A stretch of DNA of 64,000 nucleotides from Anisus vortex (lineage: Eukaryota > Mollusca > Gastropoda > Planorbidae): NCBI GenBank assembly GCA_949126835.1, contig OX421499.1, positions 25,222,990 through 25,286,989 of the forward strand. Direction: 5' to 3'. Position 1 is the stretch's first letter. Each line of letters begins with the position of its first letter. A program made the translations under genes and the position numbers. Shown piece after piece: positions 38,401-50,331 of the stretch. The notes beneath the pieces are model-generated. The model did not search any database, had not been told where the DNA came from, and saw only the letters and a program-made list of their open reading frames with translations.

Positions 38401-40243
38401 GTATATACATTTTAACAATGGTTTATTTAAAGATATACTCATAGCCAAGTTACGCAAAGGCCAGGAACTGAAGATTAGAGCTTATGCTAGGAAAGGATTC
38501 GCCAAAGAACATGCAAAGTGGAATCCTACTGCTGGGGTGTCCTTTGAATATGACCCAGACAATGCTCTCAGACACACAACATACCCTAAGCCAGAGGAAT
38601 GGTAGGTCATTATGTACATCAGCATTGGCACAAAATGATTTTCTTTTACTATAATAATGTACGAAAAATATTTTTTACTTATGTGAAATAAAAATACAAA
38701 GAGGACATGTTTTGACATGGTTACCTGTAGATAATAACATGCCATGAAATAAATGTTAAAATGTAAAACGTGAAAGGAAAAAAACAACTAGCGGTACTAT
38801 CAGTTTGTGTTTTCTATGTTTCAAAGAAATTATCATTTGATAAAGCTGGGGTGTTTATGAGTATGATTTATCCCTGCTTACAACATGCTTATTTTACTCC
38901 CATTAAACTTATACTCATAGTCAAAAGATATGTCTAAAAATTGTGTAATATAGGCAACATTTTTAAAGAGCCATTTGGTTAAAATATGTGAATTTTTACA
39001 CATGCAACACCAAACATAGAATTCGTAAAGATTCTCTGTCCTTGATTTTTTTGCAAGTGTTTTTTTTTAATTCTCAGGCCAAAAAGTGAATATACAGAAC
39101 TTGCTGATGATCAAAGTAAGTCTGTTATTTTGGTATTTTGGTACAATGTCTATAACCATTTAAAATTTCAAATGTATTATAATCATTCTTTGTATTAAAA
39201 TGTTAAAATTATGCAATATAATTATAATGCATATGTTCATGTATGCCTCTAAGCATACCTACAAAATGACCCGCTTTTATACTATGTGTTCCAGTTTTCA
39301 TATTTTCAAAATTTCAGCTTATATAAGTTTAAATTTTAGTCTGTATTTTCTGTGATGCTTTTCTTTTTATCCACCATGTTTAACTACCTATACCCACTGG
39401 TCAACAATAAGATAAATTACACATACATATTAGACTGCTGGGGGTACGGTAGCCGAGCGGCAGCGCGTTCGACTGGCGAGCCAAGGGTCCAGGGTTCGAA
39501 TCTTGGTGGAGGCTAGGATTTTATCCCAGGATTTGAGGGTGTCCCCGAGTCTACCCAGCTCTGATGGGTACCTGACATTAGTTGGGGTTAAGTAAAGGCG
39601 GCTGGGCATTGTGCTGGCCACACAATGGTGAACGCTGCTTCAACAGCCCTATGATCAGTTTGGTCCGAAGGGTACTTTACTTTTTTACATATTAGACTAT
39701 GTATTGGTTTGTGAATTATTTACCAAGTTTAAGAATTTTGAATTGATTTTAGAGTAAGAATCCCATTGGTGCAAGAAAAATTTTCTGTTGTCTAAAGCCT
39801 TAAATGTGGGCAACATTCCATGGCCTCCTGCCTTATGAACTGTTGTCTCCTAACATATGATTATAGATCGTGGTCTCCTGTCAAATGAATGAAGGTCTCC
39901 TGCCAGATAAGCCATGGTCTCCTGCCATCTTATTTGGTTCAACTTTTTTCTCTTCTTTCTGTTCCTAAAAGTCTATTTAAAGAAGAAATACCCAAAATGT
40001 CTCCCGCTGAATTAAGCCATTGAATTTGATATGAATCACCTGTGTTTGTTTCTTTTTACAGCTGAAGCTCCATTCGATCTCTTTGGCAAGCCAAACAAGT
40101 TTTTTTTTAATGTGGAATCTATTGGAACGCTGAAACCAGAGACCATTCTCTTCTCAAGCCTGGCAATTCTAAAGAGAAAGCTGAGTGACCTGCAAATTCA
40201 ACTAAGTCATGAGATCAGCAATGACGCATTAGCCATCCCATAA
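29435..40243 (+). CDS. POLR2C: RNA polymerase II subunit RPB3 (complete)
   Basis: RPB3 pairs with RPB11 to form the alpha-like platform on which RNA polymerase II assembles. Eight exons: 29435-29520, 31932-31981, 32637-32758, 33950-34078, 38196-38244, 38433-38601, 39078-39115 and 40062-40243, all with GT-AG ends and matching phases. They give 274 residues (human 275). The start [33 protein letters not shown], the zinc-binding [10 protein letters not shown] (Cys 88, 90, 94, 97), [20 protein letters not shown] and the C-terminal [13 protein letters not shown] are all conserved RPB3 landmarks. A polyadenylation signal AATAAA lies at 40269-40274, just after the stop. Intron 4 (4.1 kb) hosts most of a kinase-like gene on the opposite strand. 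Confidence 0.97.
29746..31074. mobile_element. Long copy of the ACCGTATATACTCGC element, POLR2C intron 1
   Basis: Left edge TACTCGCGAATAAGTCGCAT and right edge TATATGCGAGTATATAGGGT are decayed forms of the 28-bp terminal repeat seen perfectly at 36.7-37.1 kb. The interior is co-linear with the copy at 55.7-56.5 kb: TTTTGGACCGATTTTGTATTG, TAAATGTGTAAAAGCATTTCT, AAAAGCCAGCACTCACC and GTTGCGTTTGAAATCATTAC. There is no clear coding capacity, so it is a non-autonomous family of about 0.4-1.3 kb. Confidence 0.7.
32155..32362. mobile_element. hAT MITE with perfect TIRs and TSD, POLR2C intron 2
   Basis: A 208 bp element begins CAGGGCTGTGGAGTC and ends GACTCCACAGCCCTG, a perfect 15-base inverted repeat. 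The 8 bp ATAATATA is duplicated at 32147-32154 and 32363-32370. This is a textbook non-autonomous hAT insertion. Confidence 0.93.
33140..33250 (+). mobile_element. tRNA-derived SINE head
   Basis: TAGCGTAGTGGTTAGCATCT (A box) and GACCTGGGTTTGATTCCCC (B box) lie at tRNA spacing, followed by a T-rich tail. It lacks a folded acceptor stem and CCA context, so it is a SINE rather than a tRNA gene. Confidence 0.55.
33615..33685. repeat. TA/GA microsatellite
   Basis: Runs of TATATA followed by GAGAGAGA in POLR2C intron 3. Confidence 0.9.
35160..35292. repeat. Short tandem duplication
   Basis: GTTTTTATGTGTCACTTCC and AAAAGGTTGCCAACTGCTAC occur twice, starting near 35161 and 35240, separated by unique sequence. 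Confidence 0.85.
35325..38097 (-). CDS. Kinase-fold protein, probable pseudokinase, antisense to POLR2C (5' end not found)
   Basis: Five exons read leftward with matching phases: 37919-38097, 37145-37337, 36245-36393, 35886-36090 and 35325-35560 (stop at 35325-35327), about 318 residues. The N-terminal exon is helical and Lys/Leu-rich. A kinase N-lobe follows (GQEVTLKV, with the beta-3 Lys). Next come SLEDIL and [15 protein letters not shown], then [12 protein letters not shown] where active kinases have HRDLKPxNILV, then NKPPE for APE. The end is CILKELL and [17 protein letters not shown], the conserved C-lobe with its Arg. The catalytic Asp is His and no DFG motif is visible, so activity is doubtful. 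Four of five exons lie in POLR2C intron 4; all five lie between POLR2C exons 4 and 5. The first exon must be upstream (right) because exon 1 here begins in mid-codon. Family not recognised; TKL-like is a guess. Confidence 0.68.
36703..37130. mobile_element. TA-flanked MITE with perfect 28-base terminal repeats
   Basis: Left 36702-36729 and right 37104-37131 are perfect reverse complements (ACCGTATATACTCGCGTATA then AGTCGCAC). TA is present at both outer edges (36701-36702 and 37131-37132), as expected for Tc1/mariner-type target duplication. Subterminal GGTCGCACC/AAGTCGCACC words repeat inside. Noncoding. The right end lies 13 bases from the kinase-like exon 37145-37337. Confidence 0.88.
39437..39688 (+). 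mobile_element. tRNA-derived SINE, best-preserved copy
   Basis: The head has GGTAGCCGAGCGGCAGCGCG (A box) and CCAGGGTTCGAATCTTGG (B box). The body GGGTGTCCCCGAGTCTACCC, CTCTGATGGGTACCTGACAT, GGCTGGGCATTGTGCTGGCC follows, then TTTGGTCCGAAGGGTACTTT and a TTTACTTTTTT tail. It lies in POLR2C intron 7. The B box is intact, so an internal Pol III promoter could still work. Confidence 0.85.
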
Positions 40244-41507
40244 TTCTTTTGTGTATCCTAATATGTCCAATAAATTGGTATCTAAAGTTTTCTGTATTTT
40301 CAAGGATCAATTAGGTTTCTTTAAAAAAATCCCATATCATGTTACTTGACATCACAGGAAATACTTAATTGATTGAAAAATGTTAACTGATAATAAGCAC
40401 ATTTTCTGAAATGTGTACTTTAATTTGTAACTTTTTTTTAAAAGTAAATTAAAGCTACCATGTTTCATTATAAATATATGCATTTGATGTTCTCTGCTTG
40501 TTTTGTTTTTTCATGAACTTTTTCAAATTGTTTCTAAAAATTTAAGAAGTTATAGAGTTTAATGTTACTTAATATAGGAATTCTACTAATTCTATTCAAT
40601 CTTTTTAAAATGAAGACAAGTTTTTAAAAATTACTAACAAGCTTGTGGATAAAAACTGTAAAAATAATTTAGCCATGTCTAGTGACTGTTAAAAAAAAAG
40701 AATTTTCAGTCATGAAAGGTTAATAGATAATAAAGTTCCCAGAATAAACTATCTAGAAAATTTGAAAAAATCCCACTTTGATTATTCCTGACATGTTTGG
40801 TTTTGTACCCATCAGTGCTGTACAGACAGGGATGACCATAAGATGAAAGACAAACATTGTCCTTTTTTTCAGATATAAATTTTCTAGATCTTAAATTAGC
40901 CTTGTACTTATATCTATTTGATAAGCTGCATTATCATTTCTAAGTTTACCATCCATATGGGTGGACTAGAGTAGGTTCAATGGGAGCATTTTGCTAATAT
41001 TACAAATTCTTTTGTATGATGCGCAATATTTTTTTGGCTACACAATGTGCATAAATCATGATCGAGTGCGAATGTAGGCTACTAAATTTGATAGTTGAAA
41101 GTAATGCAAGTAAAATCATTACACATGTACAGAATGGTGTCACTTTTAATATTAAAAAAAATAAAAATTATTTTACATATATATTTTTTCATACTATAAT
41201 GTTTGTGGTAAAACATAATAATTCAAAAATTTAAAAAATGGCTTGTTTTAATGGAGAGATGCAAGTGACTATAAGTTATAAGAGGGCATTTCCCATCCTT
41301 AGTTTAGCCATTTATACTGTACCCTACAAGTACTAAATTCGGGTAGGGTGGTAGTTAGAAAAGAAGCACACTATACTTTCAACTGCTGCTGTTGTATATA
41401 TATATCTATAAATAAGACATACACAGTACCATAACATTTGATTTAACAATGTGTTAATGGAGAGGGGGAGTGCTCATAAAATTCTCTTTTTTTCACTTTG
41501 ATAAAGT

Positions 41508-41775
41508 AAGTACCTGTCAGACCAAATTGATCATAGGGCCGGTGAAGCAGCATTCATCAGTTTCAATGGCCATGCTAGGGGATGTGTGGCCAGCACAATG
41601 CCCAGCCGCCTTTACTTTACCCCAACTAATGTCATGTACCCATCAGAGCTGGGTAGACTCAGGGACTCCCTCGAGTCCAGAGAAAAAAATCCTAGCCTGC
41701 ACCAGGATTCGAACCCAGAACCTTCGGATCCCCAGTCAAGTGGGCTGCCACTTGGCCATCGTGCCCCATTTTGTT
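41508..41775 (-). mobile_element. tRNA-derived SINE, minus orientation
   Basis: On the minus strand GGGGCACGATGGCCAAGTGG (A box) and TTCTGGGTTCGAATCCTGG (B box) precede the body, with GGGTACATGACATTAGTTGG and GGCGGCTGGGCATTGTGCTGG, and end in GATCAATTTGGTCTGACAGG and TACTTACTTTA. Confidence 0.85.
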
Positions 41776-43192
41776 TCACTATGATAAGCCTCTGAAACTA
41801 ATAAAAAAAATGTATTTCACTCCATAACAGTGGTGTAGCCAAATGAGTGGCACTTTGCTTCCCTTTCCCAAACTCTTCTGTAACTATAAACTATAAGACT
41901 GACCTTGTTGAAAAAATCACACTTTCTTTTTCCTTTGTTTGGGGGGGGGGGGGGTAGAGAAAATAAGTCAAATTCTAATGACAGTAATAATTATATAATA
42001 TAAAATTAATAAATGTTTACGGTAAATATTAGAATTATGACCCTTACAACTCACCCCTCCGTCCCGGACAGAGATTGTTTATACTATTTTAACCTATTTA
42101 TTAACGGTGTCTATTTAAAACCAAAGTTATACATAGGATAGGCCTACTCGCATCTACTAAAACAGCAGACCACACAGTCACCACAGCACAGAGGAAGGAT
42201 TAGCCTTTTGGTTAGGCCTACTTTACTTTACTACCGATATCTATAGGCCTACTAATATTATTTAGGCCTACTTATTATTATTTACTATAACTTATAATTT
42301 AAAAAAAAAGAAACGCTACCGGCTAACCGAAAGTTACTTAAACCTCAATCATCAAAATAAATGAAACCTCTAGTCTAGTCTCTAGTACTCCTAGGTTAAT
42401 AAATCCCAGTAGCAGACGATTACTTTATTAAAGTCTTTAATACTAATATTAATATTATTATTACATGAAATAAAACTTCAAAATTGTGTAGACACACTCA
42501 GTGGGTAGCCTAGAGATAACTGCGAAATACTTCGTATCATGCTAGTTTTTTTTTAATTATGTGCGTCCCCGAAGTTACGCAGCATTTTTCTATTCAGACT
42601 ATTCTATAGTCACAGAAACAAACTGCACAGCTTTCACTACTTCAGGGAAAACCACTAGAACACGTTCAACACATTGAGTTTGAGTGAAATCCAATCGGAA
42701 ATTGCCATTTTTTTGTCAAATTTTTGCTTTCTGTAATTTTAATAATTTGCCAATTGAATAAATAAAATACTAATATTATCATTACAACAGGCACACAAAC
42801 TAAAATGCCTACCAATTATATATATAATCTAGCCTATTTAAGCCGTCATGTTTAGGCCCTATTTCAACCACCAGAAATAGGCGCAGCTTTGCTAATAATT
42901 CATGATGTCTATAATTATAAGCCTAATACTACCTAATACCAACGTTTGAAATACTTGAAATTATGAAAACTAAAATTGAATTTTACTTAGTCTAATCAAA
43001 AAAATATATATCCCAAAAACTCCACCATGGAAAATAGCATTTTGAAATCCCTCCTTGCATAAACTTATATTATAACTAATCAATAGCAAGACTACAGGGG
43101 AAACCAGACATTTATAGATCTAGATTCTTGATCAAGATATTTAGACCACTAAATAGGCACAGTGACAAAATGGCATCATATAAGGCAGGGGT

Positions 43193-43265
43193 CGGGAACC
43201 CATGGCTCGCGAGCCAGATGTGGCTCTTTTGATGGCTGCATCTGGCTCGCAGACAAATGTTCGAT
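43193..43265 (+). mobile_element. hAT element left end (no right end found)
   Basis: CAGGGGTCGGGAACCCATGG followed by CTCGCGAGCCAGATGTGGCT and a GGCTGCATCTGGCTCGCAG palindrome is a typical hAT terminus. No matching right end or 8-bp duplication was located, so this copy is probably truncated. Confidence 0.5.
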
Positions 43266-46106
43266 TGTTTAAAAAATATTTTCTTTTAGACTTTTTGATC
43301 TACATATTAATTGCATATCACATAAATATTTCATTCTACAAATGAGCTAAAGTCTACTACAGCTCAGCATCAAAAGAATTCAGAGACATGCTACTACTTG
43401 CTGTTTCCCATTCCGTTTGTAAGCCTATTTTCTCATTTTCCAAATATGGCTAATGAGGTCGTATATTTGAGTGTGTTAGGCCATATAATTTGTTTTATTT
43501 TTAATGGGATCACTGTTGTGATTAGCCCCCCCCCCCTCAACCACTAATGCACTATTGCGCCCCTCCTATATCTAGCCATATCATATCCCTCCTCACACAC
43601 ACGCACACTCAATCTAGCCACGTACGGTACGCCACTGTTTGAATTATTGCTGGGTAGACAACAAATAAATAGTTCTAATATTGGACGCCTGCCCGCATAT
43701 ACGCACTTATACAAGTAATATTCACAAAGTCAAAGCCTACTAATAGATCTAGATCTATATCGCGGGAGAAGAAAACATCATTAAACATGATTGAGCAAAT
43801 CATTGTGAATTTTAATGTATGTGTCACATTTTGAATTTTGACGTAATAAATTTGATCTAGATCTAAATGGTAGCTTTAAATTAGCCAGAATCACTTGGAT
43901 TTAATTATTGATACACTCTGCCCGACTCTGTCATCTGCCCCTCGCTAATTCATCCAAATAACATAATAACTTAAGACTTGCTTTGCTTGTTTTGACATGG
44001 ACTCGCATATCACTGAATTGTGGAGTAGCATTCATTTAATTTTGTTTAAAATGTCTAAAATCAACTCTCATAATTGTTTGGGTTATAAAAAAATCTTTAG
44101 TGTTTATGGCCTAGATTGCCCTAGATCTATTTGTTTTTGTTTTTTTTTATCGCCTTTTCCCGACAAAACCTGTCTGCATTGCACTTTAATTTAACGGGAA
44201 GTAACTGTTAGAAAACAACTTAAATTGGGACAAAGTCACATAGTGATGAACGTATAGCTCAATGGTGATGAATGACAAATATTGGTGTCGAAAGCAAATA
44301 TTTAAAATGAACGATACAACAATTTTTCGGATAATTAATACCTTCCCCTAGTAGGCCTGCTAGGACGTTCTAAACTTAACCGTAAGTGGTTTATTAACAA
44401 AGTAGTCTTAGAGTTTAAGTTTAGACTAGTTTCTAGTCTTAGACTTCTTTAGTTTAGACAACTTTAGACTTATTATTTACTACTTTATCAGAAGTTATGA
44501 AGTAATAATAATCGACTTAAAATCCTAGATTTAACCTAACAATTATTAAAAATCTTAATTAAAATGTTTATTCCTTTAAGTCATACTACGACTCATATAT
44601 ATGATATGCTTCATATAGTGATAGCAGTGTCAATATTCATTTTTAATAGTCCAAGTCGACCAAGTTGATGCTTGAGAGTTGAGAGAGAATATGAATAAAA
44701 TAAGTTTAGCAGTTTAGTATTAGCAGGCCTTTATGTGAGAGTTGAGAGGCCTACTACTACTACTGACGGCCTACTACTACTAAGCCATATGTGGGTTAGG
44801 CAATATAATCAATATAGGCGTAGGGCATAGTATAGGCATAAGGCATAGAGCAAATCACCTCAGCGCGAACATCAGCATATTGCGAACACCACTTGAAAAA
44901 ACTTTTGCAGTTTCTCTATTTTCATGTCTACTACGAAAGCGAGCGTCAATATATAAAGAAAGCAGTTATTCCTCAATATTCTTAGGCCATTTCAGTTATG
45001 GGAAGAGCATTTTTGTGATAAAAAAGTGCCAACATTTGGAGCCATGGTGGTGGCTATGCTAAAAATCTCCCACCGAATGAACGAGGGTGGTATCCGGGTT
45101 AAGACTACATTTCCTTTCCTTTTTACATTTAAATGTGTTTGCTATCATCGGATTATCACTAGGATATAGTTAAGGAACAATGCTGTTATGATTTACAATA
45201 CTTATTTATAGTAATTTTCGTTTTAAAGAGGTGTTTGCAATAAGGTATGCGAAACGTAGGGTTGATCCTCATAGCAAACACTTTTTTTTCTTTTGGAGTG
45301 AGTATCTAAAAACTGTTGAAAATGCATCTCAAAGAGATTATTACTAGATTATTAGATGAGCTGTTCTTAGAGCAAGACTCGGGAGAGAAGAAGAGCAGAA
45401 AAAAACACTGAAAAGAGAAGGGTCAAGAAACATAATTGAAGTAAGCTCTCATAGTAGCTGCTACATATATTATATATATATGATACTACATTTAATGGAA
45501 CTAGAAATGGTTTCAATTTAAATGTTATTTGTTTGAATATATACAGTACAGATATCATGCATTTATCAAAAGGTGCATGTAGACTATTGGAACACTAGCT
45601 TGTCTTTCTCTTTTCTGTCCGTGCAGAAGTTTTCTTGACTCACTCATAAATATATCTAGATTTTACACCATAAAAGTCATTGGTTTAGAAAATACTTTTA
45701 AAGGTTCTAGTAACACTCTAGTTTCTATAGTTAATATAGTTGCTTATAATAACAGTCTATATATTAAGTTATGAAGTATAAAATCCAGTAGCCAAACCAA
45801 AGTGCCAAAGTATATAGGCCTATTAAAGCTTTGTAGGCCTATATTTATTAAAATAAAGTAGCAATAATACACTATATATATATATACACACCACCTATAG
45901 CTAACTAACTAACTTATCACCCTAATCTTATGCTTATGAATGTGGGTAATTTAGGTCCTAATGCTTTATGAAATTATGATGTCCATAAGACATATATGTC
46001 TTTGTATGTATTTAAATATAAGATACAAATAACCTTCTTTAAAATCATGTTGGGGAGGATTTGAGACAAGACCATTTGTCTGTAGAAGAACAATTTATCT
46101 AAAATT

Positions 46107-46745
46107 ATGGTTACTCCTTCTATACAGAAGATTATTGTGTCTCCCATAATAGGAAATATTGTCCACCATGTTTACCAGCCAATCTGCTCAATAAGTCCAG
46201 GAGGAGGTCATGGTACTATTTTCATAAATAGTAGTAATAAAAGTATTATTTTCAGACAATGTTGGTCCATAGTACCTGTATGGGACCCATTAACTAAAGA
46301 AAACATTAAAAAATTAGAACAAATCCAAAAAAGAGCTGCAAGGTTCATAACCAGTGAATATTCCCAGTTAACAAGAGTAACACCATTAGTCAAATCACTA
46401 AACCTAGAAACACTAGAGGACAGAAGGGCAAAGAGTAAAGTAGTGATAATACATAAGGCATTAAACTCTAATTTAGAAATACAACCCAATAACAACCTGT
46501 TGCAAAGCTCAGATAAACATAAAGACAAAAAAACTTTCCTTGTCGCTCATGCGAGAACAAATGCATATAAGTACTCTTTCTTCCAGAGTGGCATGGAATG
46601 GGTTGCCTGAACAAACCATGAAAACCAGTAACTTAACATCATTTTAAACATTAATAAAAATGCAACTCTAGACTCGGACCACACATAAGCGTAGGACGCA
46701 ATAATCTTCTTTATAGGAGGAGCGTCTGTAATGTATAAGATAAGA
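46107..46745 (+). mobile_element. LINE 3' end with RT C-terminal coding remnant
   Basis: An open frame of 167 codons contains VWDPLTKENIKKLEQIQKRA, then ARFITSEYSQLTRVTPLVKS and LNLETLEDRRAKS. This is the conserved C-terminal region after the reverse transcriptase of CR1/Jockey-type LINEs. A frameshift near 46585 separates it from WNGLPEQTMKTSN. The 3' tail matches 17.65 kb and 22.5 kb copies. Confidence 0.8.
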
Positions 46746-48087
46746 GAGCTCAATCATCTGTATCTCCAGGTGCCCATTCCACACTTTAATTACTTTTTAA
46801 AAATCTTATCTTTTTTTCTACTAAAAATGATCTTGTGATGACAGTAATTAGGCTTCAGAATGAATAGCATTCACTTCCAATAGATTTGTTTGTTTTTTAT
46901 AAACGTATATTTTGAAAATTATAGCATGAAGGATGAGCCGCCTTGTGTCACTAGTGAGGAGCCTCCTACACCCAGTGAAATACAAGACAGTGGTATCCAG
47001 CAGAATATTAAATTTTAAGTTACTGGGAAGCACTTATGTAGGTAAGTGAAGGAAGCAAGAAAACTGCTTTTTGATTAATGGCACATTTTATCATCCATAA
47101 CTTGTTAAGGGAATGTCAGGCGAGATTTTTTCAGTAATTGATGTTTTGATGCATCATATTTACTTTTTATCCTTATATTCTTTACACTTTAAAACAAAAT
47201 ATTACAATCATTTCATTGTTAATATTGTTAGGTCTCTGAGTAAAGCTGAAATTTATGGTTTGATTAGTCCTATAATCTAAATATATAATATATAGAAACC
47301 AAGTTACTTAATTACCTTACTATTATTAGCTTAGAGCTTAAGAAAGTAACAAAGAGTGTTTCTGCCTTTTGTGTAAAAGTACATTTGCTGTAATTTAGAC
47401 CTGATGCCTTCAAGAAAGCAACCAAATAATCTGCAGCTTGAAATTGTTATTCTTTTTTAAACCTATGGTAGTTTTTTTCATCACTGGAGTACACATTAAT
47501 TAATAATAATGCAAAAGAAAACACAATTTATTATAAGAGATAATCTGGTCCACTAGTGACACACATTTAGGAGTCTAGCCAAATCTGATAGACATAACAC
47601 ATACTTTCTGTGTTAATTCCCTTTGGGGAAAGAAATTCCTGAACAGTCTCTTAAAGTTTTAAAGAGTTTTAACCCTGTATATAGATAGATATGTTCCTCT
47701 TTTTTTTTGTAAAAAATTTATCAAGATTGTTCCTCTTTTTGGTTCCATCTTTAAGTCCTTAGGAGTAGGCATGTCTGCATATAAACTGAAGTATTATATA
47801 CAGTAGCTCAATATTACCGGTAAAGTAAAAAAAATTGTTACAATTTTTTTATTTTATTATAGTCTACATACAATTTTAAACCTCTTTAAATGGCTACTTA
47901 TTAAAGTACCAAAATATGCAGAGATTTTAAAAAAAAAAGCAGATAAGATAAAGATCTTAGCTTATCTAAAGAATTACCGTAGGTAGGCAGGTGAGGGAGA
48001 GGCGCAACAGAGTAACACGTTTTTAAGCACAACACAGGTATACATGATTGCTGACTGTTGGTAGAAGCTAAACATATAAACATAAGG

Positions 48088-48195
48088 GGCTGTCCAAAAA
48101 TGATGTCACCATTATGGGAGGGAGGGGTAGAACATTTCTGATGATATGTGATGAGAAAACAGGGGGGGGGGGGTGTCTTCAAACAATGTAACATC
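48088..48195. repeat. G-rich interspersed repeat, second copy
   Basis: GGGGCTGTCCAAAAATGATG, G-runs (GGGAGGGAGGGG and a 12-G run) and CAATGTAACATCAC, the same arrangement as 14728-14860. Confidence 0.4.
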
Positions 48196-48654
48196 ACAAA
48201 AAAATGTCCATCTTTAAATGATATTTACACTTTAACAAGCTAGTCTTAATTAAATACAGCAGTTATATTGTTTATTTCTAATTCTGAAGCGACAGTGACA
48301 ATAAAAATAAATTGAAACATGCTAATTTTGAAATTATAAGTATGTAAAATGACATATTTGAACTGTGGATATCTCTTTTTGTCACAACTTGTGACGATGG
48401 GTGAAGTAAAAATTGGTTTAAATTTATGTGACGAATTAAGAAGATAAGGGAATAGTAATAGATAAATTAATTTAACTCAATGTTCTAGTTTTGAGCAACA
48501 GAACACAGCATGCTGACAACATCTATAATTACATGCATACAGTAGATGTGTGCTTTTCATGAATGTCACGGTTTTGTCACGCAGACATTACTGGCTGTAG
48601 CTATTTGAAAAGGTTTTAAAAATGTAATAATTTACACTCATGGTAGTAAACCAT

Positions 48655-48875
48655 ATAGGGCACATGACCTAGCAGCAGCGAGCTAAGCTTGTGTAGCAAA
48701 GACACTTGAGTTCAAACCCGTGAAGGCTAGGATTTGTTCCGGGGTCTGGAAGGGGTCCCTGAGTCAAATCAGCTCCGATGGGCATTGTGCTGGCCACACA
48801 TCCCCTTGTATTCAATGGCCAGATGAACTTGCCCTATAGATCAACCTGGTCTAAAAGGGATACTTACTTACGATG
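48655..48875 (+). mobile_element. tRNA-derived SINE
   Basis: A head with GAGTTCAAACCCGTGAAGGC (B-box-like) and the body GGGTCCCTGAGTCAAATCAG, ATGGGCATTGTGCTGGCCAC, AACCTGGTCTAAAAGGGATAC, matching 39.4 kb with a deletion in the middle. Confidence 0.7.
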
Positions 48876-49409
48876 AACCATGGTCCTTGTTTACACACCA
48901 ATGAAAAAAAACTATCTATAATGAAATTTCTGTACATGTATGTAAGCTAACCAACCTTTTTTTTTATCTTATCATGCTTTGTGACCTTGAATTTTTTTTA
49001 ATCAACTTACAGTATCTAGTCTGTTTTTTTTTAATTAACTCGAATAATGAGTGCCTAGACAAGCTAATTGTTGTTGTTATTGTTTTTATTCTGTAACTAT
49101 CTGAAATTAATATTATTTTGTTCTTGGAAGAGCATAATGTTATTCTGAGTTCAGTGCAAAACTTCTAGGTTTTCTGCCAGGGCTTTTTAGAAATTGTGCC
49201 TAGCAGTATTTGATGGGACCCAGGCTTTATTTGTTGTGTATACAGATAAGAAATAAACAAGAAAAAGTAACCATGCCTCCTTTAAAGTACATGAAAATTA
49301 ACAATATTTTTTTTATCAATAAATTTCTTACCATTCACTAATTCACATAAAAAAATTGCAATTCTATATTTATTGCTCCCATTTGTAATTATTTTTGTGT
49401 TAGGCTGGC

Positions 49410-49615
49410 TGTGTGGTCCAGTGGTTAAGTGCTGGATAGCTAACTTAAAGGGGTCTGGTGGTGTAGACCCAGGAACTGTGGTGAAGGTAAGGGATCAAAA
49501 TCTCTTGAGTCTACACTGGTCAGACATCAGGTGGATGATGTGAGGGCCACACAGTTCCCTTGTCTGCCATGGCCACTGCAGTTGGTGAACACTGCTTCAC
49601 TAGTAAAAAAAAGCA
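49410..49615 (+). mobile_element. Diverged tRNA-derived SINE
   Basis: TGTGTGGTCCAGTGGTTAAG (A box), then GAGTCTACACTGGTCAGACA, GAGGGCCACACAGTTCCCTT and GGTGAACACTGCTTCACTAG, the family body in order but diverged. Confidence 0.6.
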
Positions 49616-49906
49616 AACAACAACAGCCTTAACTTGAACCTAAAGGCTCTATATTCAAACCCTACCAATATCAGGTCACAACCTGATTCTCCTGTTCCAT
49701 TAAGTCCCTGCTCCAACTAATGACTTAATAACAGTAGGACAAAAGAGGTTTCTTGCTATTTCTTTAGACTACCTGTTTCATTGCAATCGTGTACAAACAG
49801 ATTTCTATGACAAGTCCATAGTAGGTCTAGAGAATGGATCTCATCTCTTCTTTGTCTGAAAATGTGTTGCTTGATGACAAATATGTTTCTATTTAAAACA
49901 AAGGAG

Positions 49907-50288
49907 TGCAACACTTGACCTATAAGTATGAATCCTCGAAAGCAGTCACCAATGAGACTGATACAGGGAGAAACTTTCTCTTTGAAACAAAAGGCAGCGC
50001 TCGCCATAAGCAGTCCACAGACTCTACAGCAAAGCTTGTTATATTTGACAAAGATGGAACACTCATCTGTTTCCATTCAATGTGGTCATCCTGGGCTGAC
50101 CTAGTTATTGACAGGTGAGTTGCCTTAACAGAACTTGGGATTATTTTGTCAGGAGTCCAATATTGGAAAAACATTTATTTCATTGGTAAATATTTAAAAC
50201 ATTTACACAAAAGCTACAAAGGTAAAGATGTCTTCAAGTAAGGTAATTCATATAATCAATATATATAATTGCAGTAAGTTTGTTTATG

Positions 50289-50331
<43 letters not shown>

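Larger units (their letters stand above)
40320..49890. other. Intergenic region between POLR2C and the HAD-CHDH gene
   Basis: No host exon was recognised on either strand, though the 5' exon(s) of the HAD-CHDH gene and of the antisense kinase-like gene may hide here. Supported contents: SINEs (41.5, 48.7, 49.4 kb), a hAT end (43.2 kb), a LINE 3' end (46.1 kb), a G-rich repeat (48.1 kb) and poly-G runs (41.94 and 48.16 kb). 45128-45281 has a short inverted repeat (GTGTTTGCTAT / ATAGCAAACAC). Confidence 0.55.

Noticed and set aside
39437..39515. tRNA gene
   Set aside because: A and B boxes are present but the stems do not pair properly and the sequence continues into the shared SINE body.
41586..41795. 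Small protein gene [10 protein letters not shown]...
   Set aside because: The same peptide appears from the SINE at 39.4 kb on the other strand; it is a shadow of the SINE.
45128..45281. Small MITE with GTGTTTGCTAT ends
   Set aside because: Only about 11 matching bases and no target duplication; could be chance in AT-rich sequence.
46107..46610. Host protein-coding gene of 167 codons
   Set aside because: The frame is the C-terminus of a LINE reverse-transcriptase ORF, frameshifted and followed by the LINE tail.
48655..49890. Start exon of the HAD-CHDH gene
   Set aside because: ATG codons near 49834 and 49931 are out of frame or stop before HAD motif I; no convincing first exon was found.
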